Origin: Leptospira alstonii serovar Sichuan str. 79601
GTDB lineage: Bacteria > Spirochaetota > Leptospiria > Leptospirales > Leptospiraceae
Direction: 5' to 3'
Assembly: GCF_000347175.1 (NCBI RefSeq)
Contig: NZ_ANIK01000090.1
Location: forward strand, 1 to 16,945
Length of the DNA: 16,945 bases
Within the stretch, counting starts at the first letter, position 1. The number at the start of each line of letters is the position of its first letter. A program made the position numbers and the translations under genes. The notes beneath the pieces were generated by a model, which saw only the letters and a program-made list of their open reading frames with translations, was not told the DNA's origin and did not search any database. Positions 14,798-16,945 of the stretch are shown piece after piece.

Positions 14798-15127
14798 CTA
14801 TAGCTGCCGACTCTCAAGACCCGATGGTGAAGTTTTACTTGAATCCTTTGGTTGCTGAAATGGATCCAAAAAGTCGCCTAAGATTCTTTTTTTAGAGTTC
14901 AGACCTTCGTTGATTCTCTTACCTAAATAAAAACTCCCGACGGTTCCATAAAACACCATCAACCACTGAATGATATCCATGTGAAGCGGCCTTAGCGAGT
15001 CCGGAAAGAAAATCGAAAGAACACACAAGGCGATGAAATAAAAGATAACCAAAAAGAAAACGATCCAAGTGCGAAAAGTCGTATCGGAAAATTTTTTCGT
15101 TCTATCGTCTCTAAATAAGAATTTCAT
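14798..15127 (-). CDS. Two-TM holin-like protein (109 aa)
   Basis: Small membrane protein with two predicted transmembrane segments, at about residues 21-40 ([20 protein letters not shown]) and 50-68 ([20 protein letters not shown]). The N-terminus is basic and polar and the C-terminal 40 residues are hydrophilic, a shape typical of phage holins. A strong GGAAGGAGAATAG precedes ATG at 15127, which overlaps the stop of the upstream 77-aa protein (ATGA). It lies directly before the peptidase gene. It could also be the holin's antagonist or another small membrane factor; no sequence family is recognised. Confidence 0.6.
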   Translation of the reverse strand: MKFLFRDDRTKKFSDTTFRTWIVFFLVIFYFIALCVLSIFFPDSLRPLHMDIIQWLMVFYGTVGSFYLGKRINEGLNSKKRILGDFLDPFQQPKDSSKTSPSGLESRQL

Positions 15128-15357
15128 TCTATTCTCCTTCCTTTGGCGGACGTGAGTTTGATCAGATCTTTAACGTCCGCCTTGATTTCAGCAAGGTCCT
15201 TAGCGATAGAGGTCATTTCGGTTTCTATTTTAACGATCCGAATCTCGTGGTCCTTATACATCGTATTGTATTGAATCGTTCCGGAAATGACAAAACCTAA
15301 GATGACGAGAAAGTCCTTGATTCCGAGTTTTATCTGACTTATTTTTGAACTCTCCAT
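15124..15357 (-). CDS. Small membrane protein with coiled-coil tail (77 aa), holin-associated
   Basis: One transmembrane segment at about residues 14-32 (DFLVILGFVISGTIQYNTMY) is followed by a charged helix with heptads (EIRIVKIETEMTSIAKDLAE, ADVKDLIKLT). This shape, a membrane anchor plus a coiled coil, resembles XhlA-type accessory proteins except that XhlA has the order reversed, so a spanin- or holin-accessory function is possible but not shown. Start at 15357 follows GAGGAAGA. It overlaps the next gene by four bases. A terminator-like hairpin ends only 11 bases upstream of the ATG. Confidence 0.6.
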   Translation of the reverse strand: MESSKISQIKLGIKDFLVILGFVISGTIQYNTMYKDHEIRIVKIETEMTSIAKDLAEIKADVKDLIKLTSAKGRRIE

Positions 15358-15367
15358 TCTTCCTCAC

Positions 15368-15400
15368 AAAAAAACAACCCGCGCGCTTTAGCGGCGGGTT
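15368..15400 (-). terminator. Factor-independent terminator just before the lysis genes
   Basis: Reading the minus strand, AACCCGC pairs with GCGGGTT around a further CGCT/AGCG stem (15400-15376), and seven T's follow (15374-15368). This is a strong intrinsic terminator that ends 11 bases before the start of the 77-aa gene. It would stop readthrough from the regulator gene and force the lysis genes either to use a promoter within the leader or to be antiterminated. Confidence 0.75.
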
Positions 15401-15452
15401 CAGTGACTACTCAATCGCTTCCGATTGTGAACAAAGAATAACACGGATGTTT

Positions 15453-15493
15453 TTCGAAACAAAGAACGGAACGGAATCATATCCGTCCGTTCT
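15453..15493 (-). terminator. Possible terminator after the regulator gene
   Basis: AGAACGGA(A)CGGA and TCCGTCCGTTCT form a 12-bp stem with one bulged A (15463-15493). On the minus strand it is followed by a CTTTGTTTC tract (15462-15453), a weak U-run. Being 66 bases after the regulator's stop, it may end that transcript. It is weaker than the terminator at 15368-15400. Confidence 0.45.
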
Positions 15494-15558
15494 GCCTCTA
15501 ATTTTCCAACGGGCGGGTTACAAGACGTTAGTCGCCTTTTGGAAGGAGGAAGAGAAAA

Positions 15559-15861
15559 TCAATAGATTTGTTTTTTTGTTCTACGGGAAAGAGCGACCTT
15601 ATCCAAATCTCCGATCATAAACCTTCGAACACGAGGACTCCATTGTATAAAAGGAATCTCATGATCGATCACGTATTGATTGAAAGTCCTAACGGAAAGG
15701 TTTAAATACTGAGCGGCTTCTTTTGTTTTTAAAATTTGAGTTTTATCCTTTGCCGAAGAAAATTCCGGAACTTCTCGGAGTTGATTTTCCTTTTCCGAAT
15801 CGGAAGTCGGGATATTTTTGAGCAAGGACCCTTTTCTTGTATTACCGTTGATTACAGACAT
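15559..15861 (-). CDS. Helix-turn-helix regulator / excisionase-like protein (100 aa)
   Basis: DNA-binding protein with the HTH pattern of excisionases and MerR-like small regulators: ILKTKEAAQYLNLSVRTFNQ (about residues 43-62) followed by a wing and VRRFMIGDLDKV (about 78-89). The first 40 residues are polar and likely disordered. It is the rightmost tail-region gene and is followed by terminators rather than running into the lysis genes. In a prophage it could be an excisionase or lytic regulator. In a tailocin-like locus it could be the master regulator. The upstream region (15862-15900) includes a good TTGACA but no clear -10. Confidence 0.7.
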   Translation of the reverse strand: MSVINGNTRKGSLLKNIPTSDSEKENQLREVPEFSSAKDKTQILKTKEAAQYLNLSVRTFNQYVIDHEIPFIQWSPRVRRFMIGDLDKVALSRRTKKQIY

Positions 15862-15944
15862 AGCGTCAGGTTTGAACTATAGACATACTTTTTGTCAAGC
15901 CCATTCCGATTCTAGAAACTTATTAGGGATCAGTAATATAATGA

Positions 15945-16121
15945 GATTCGGGTATAACCAATGCGAAAGCGATTGATGCGGAGTCAATAAATTGAAATTA
16001 AAGACGATATATTATATTAAATTTCCTTCATGCAATTTATTGACTATAGCTGAAAGCGCGGCCCCTCGCCTTTTTCGTAAAAAAGGCGAGGGGTTCGCCC
16101 AAACTTTCAGCCGTCGAATTC
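15945..16121 (-). repeat. Dispersed repeat element, copy B (inverted relative to copy A)
   Basis: The reverse complement of this segment aligns with 12804-12983, sharing CGCGCTTTCAGCTATAGTC and the AATTTCAATTTATTGACTCC region. The centre differs and is a perfect 14-bp stem (CCCCTCGCCTTTTT with a CGTA loop, 16062-16093). With copy A it forms an inverted pair enclosing about 3 kb. Confidence 0.85.
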
Positions 16122-16177
16122 ACGGTATTCTAATAGAGTTTGAAAAATTAATTCCCTATCCGTTTCTGCTTCATTGA
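15992..16177 (+). other. Repeat-borne 61-aa ORF, probably not a gene
   Basis: This is the counterpart of the ORF in repeat A, starting MKLKTIYYIKFPSCNLLTIA and continuing through the hairpin (RLFRKKGEGF). The agreement reflects shared repeat DNA. No good SD precedes it. Listed only so that it is not mistaken for an independent gene. Confidence 0.3.
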
Positions 16178-16233
16178 AATGGACGTTTGAAGCGGTTTTG
16201 TTAATCTGAATCATGGAATTTTTCAACAGCCCT
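16139..16233 (-). repeat. MITE-like repeat, copy D
   Basis: Reverse complement begins CTGTTGAAAAATTCCATGAT and ends near AATTAATTTTTCAAA, matching copy C (14065-14156), including the shared CGTCCATTTCAATGAA. It has inverted ends and no coding capacity. It starts 17 bases after repeat B, so the two elements lie side by side. Confidence 0.75.
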
Positions 16234-16517
16234 AATATACAGGGATCGAGTAAGAAATCACATTTTGTCTCCATCTTCATTTCAAAATGAAATCGCTTTT
16301 AAGTTGGAGTTTTCAATGTAGGTTGGTTTTCAAGAGTTTCGTCGTATTGAACTTTCCACTAAACGAAGTTTTGCGAATGAGACATATCGAAATTATTGTC
16401 ATTTAAAGCGTAAGATCTTCGATTCGAAATAAATTTGAAATCAAAACGAATACGGACAAAAAAGAATCACATTTTCGGATTTAAGATAGATTTTGTCAGG
16501 GGTAAAAAATATACTAA

Positions 16518-16525
16518 ACATATAT
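16518..16525. other. Possible 8-bp target site flanking the IS (ACATATAT)
   Basis: ISL3-family elements usually duplicate 8 bp on insertion. The eight bases just outside the inferred left end are ACATATAT, an AT-rich target as expected. The right copy is outside the window, so this cannot be confirmed. Confidence 0.25.
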
Positions 16526-16945
16526 GGCCCTTCGGAGAATTTCGTGGGAAGAAACTACTTCATAAATGACGGTGAGAAGAGGTTGCAGATGAGTTTCGAG
16601 CAAATTTCGTCATTGCAAAATCATAACATAACCAATGAATAATATTCCTAATGAACGCAAACGAAAACTTAGAAAAACATTACTCTCTCCTTTTAGGAAT
16701 CTCATCACCTTGGTCGGTTGAAACCGTAGAATTAAATATCGCAGCAAAGAAAGTAGATATCGAAGTCTCATACGATGAGCGGGAAGCTGTAGAGTGTCCG
16801 GATTGTGGTAAAAAATGTCCTCGGAAAGATCATACAGAAAAAAGAACCTGGCGCCATTTGGATACGATGCAATTCCAGACATTGATTCATGCTCGAATCC
16901 CACGCGCTCAATGTGAAGCTCACGGCGTAAGAAACGTAAAGTTAC
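16526..16945 (+). mobile_element. ISL3-family insertion sequence, left part
   Basis: The element is recognised by its transposase at 16651. The left end is placed at GGCCCTTCGG (16526) because ISL3 ends typically begin with a GGnTCTT-like motif and the spacing to the transposase (125 bases) is reasonable. The right end is beyond the window. The boundary is an inference. Confidence 0.55.
16651..16945 (+). CDS. ISL3-family transposase, N-terminal 98 residues (continues past window edge)
   Basis: Begins MNANENLEKHYSLLLGISSP and continues with the family's N-terminal zinc-ribbon region: W21 and V27 as in WxVxxVxL, then CPDCGKKC (Cys49, Cys52), the TWRHLD element at about 66-71, and PRAQCEAHGV (Cys88, His91), where Cys and His likely complete a metal site. 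These elements are standard for ISL3 transposases (IS204/IS1001/IS1165 group). The catalytic DDE region would be further on, outside the window. No frameshift is seen. It is on the opposite strand to the tail genes. Its own RBS is weak. Confidence 0.88.
   Translation, partial: MNANENLEKHYSLLLGISSPWSVETVELNIAAKKVDIEVSYDEREAVECPDCGKKCPRKDHTEKRTWRHLDTMQFQTLIHARIPRAQCEAHGVRNVKL

Larger units (their letters stand above)
15862..16525. other. Long repeat-bearing intergenic region
   Basis: No phage gene is seen in this 660-base stretch between the regulator and the insertion sequence. It holds repeat copies B (15945-16121) and D (16139-16233). The part from 16240 to 16525 shows only AT-rich DNA with small palindromes such as ATTTCAAAATGAAAT and no convincing coding frame. 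It may be where other genes were lost or are simply absent. Confidence 0.6.

Noticed and set aside
15876..15898. Promoter TTGACA (15898-15893) with TATAGT (15881-15876) before the regulator gene
   Set aside because: The -35 is perfect but the spacing is only 11 bases, outside the range for a normal promoter, and no other -10 fits.
16062..16093. Hairpin of repeat B as a transcription terminator
   Set aside because: The stem is strong but is not followed by a T-run on either strand, and no gene ends next to it.
12804..16121. Repeats A and B as prophage attachment sites
   Set aside because: They are inverted rather than direct and lie inside the locus, and no integrase is present in the window.
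1..16945. CRISPR array, tRNA or rRNA genes, diversity-generating retroelement
   Set aside because: No regularly spaced direct repeats, no cloverleaf-like or rRNA sequence, and no reverse transcriptase or variable/template repeat pair. The fibre repeat is a gene duplication, not a template/variable pair.

Overview
The window is almost entirely a contractile (myovirus-type) phage tail module read right to left on the minus strand. It is bordered on the right by non-coding repeats and by the 5' end of an ISL3-family insertion sequence on the plus strand. Moderate AT-richness, short purine-rich Shine-Dalgarno sites, dispersed repeats carrying an ORF with the string CNLLTIAESA, and the style of the tail proteins all suggest Leptospira. 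That assignment rests on recognition from memory and was not searched.

Layout in transcription order. (1) 15861-15559: a 100-aa protein with an excisionase/MerR-like helix-turn-helix, followed by two terminator-like hairpins. (2) 15357-14190: a lysis-like cassette of two small membrane proteins (holin/accessory candidates) and a C39-like cysteine peptidase that may be the endolysin. (3) 14189-13870: a 320-bp gap with a MITE-like repeat and a candidate promoter rich in palindromes. (4) 13869-12995: a tail-terminator-like protein and an 85-aa protein, then a gap holding a second repeat. (5) 12737-8041: sheath, tube, a tail assembly chaperone with an apparent -1 programmed frameshift (A AAA AAG, 71-codon extension), and the tape measure protein. 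(6) 8044-3199: DUF6046-like protein, LysM protein, gpD-like hub, gpV-like spike, gp25/gpW-like wedge, an unlisted 51-aa ORF, baseplate J, and a gp48/gpI-like protein. (7) 3133 to 1: a fibre-assembly-like protein, a complete tail fibre, a 49-aa ORF squeezed between fibres, and the first 255 codons of a second, paralogous fibre that runs off the window.

Most tail genes overlap by 1-8 bases or sit a few bases apart, so they should be translated as coupled units: sheath and tube assemble around the tape measure with the help of the chaperone pair, baseplate proteins nucleate the tail, and the two fibres provide receptor binding.

No portal, terminase, capsid, protease or integrase is visible. The lysis genes directly precede the tail genes, and where head genes might be expected (right of the regulator) there are only repeats and an IS. 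This fits either a headless contractile particle (an R-type tailocin-like system) or a decayed or split prophage. Sequence outside the window is needed to decide. The most interesting points are the possible tailocin organisation, the tandem mosaic fibres with a tiny gene between them, the conserved -1 frameshift, and a pair of inverted repeats enclosing the whole regulator/lysis/terminator segment.
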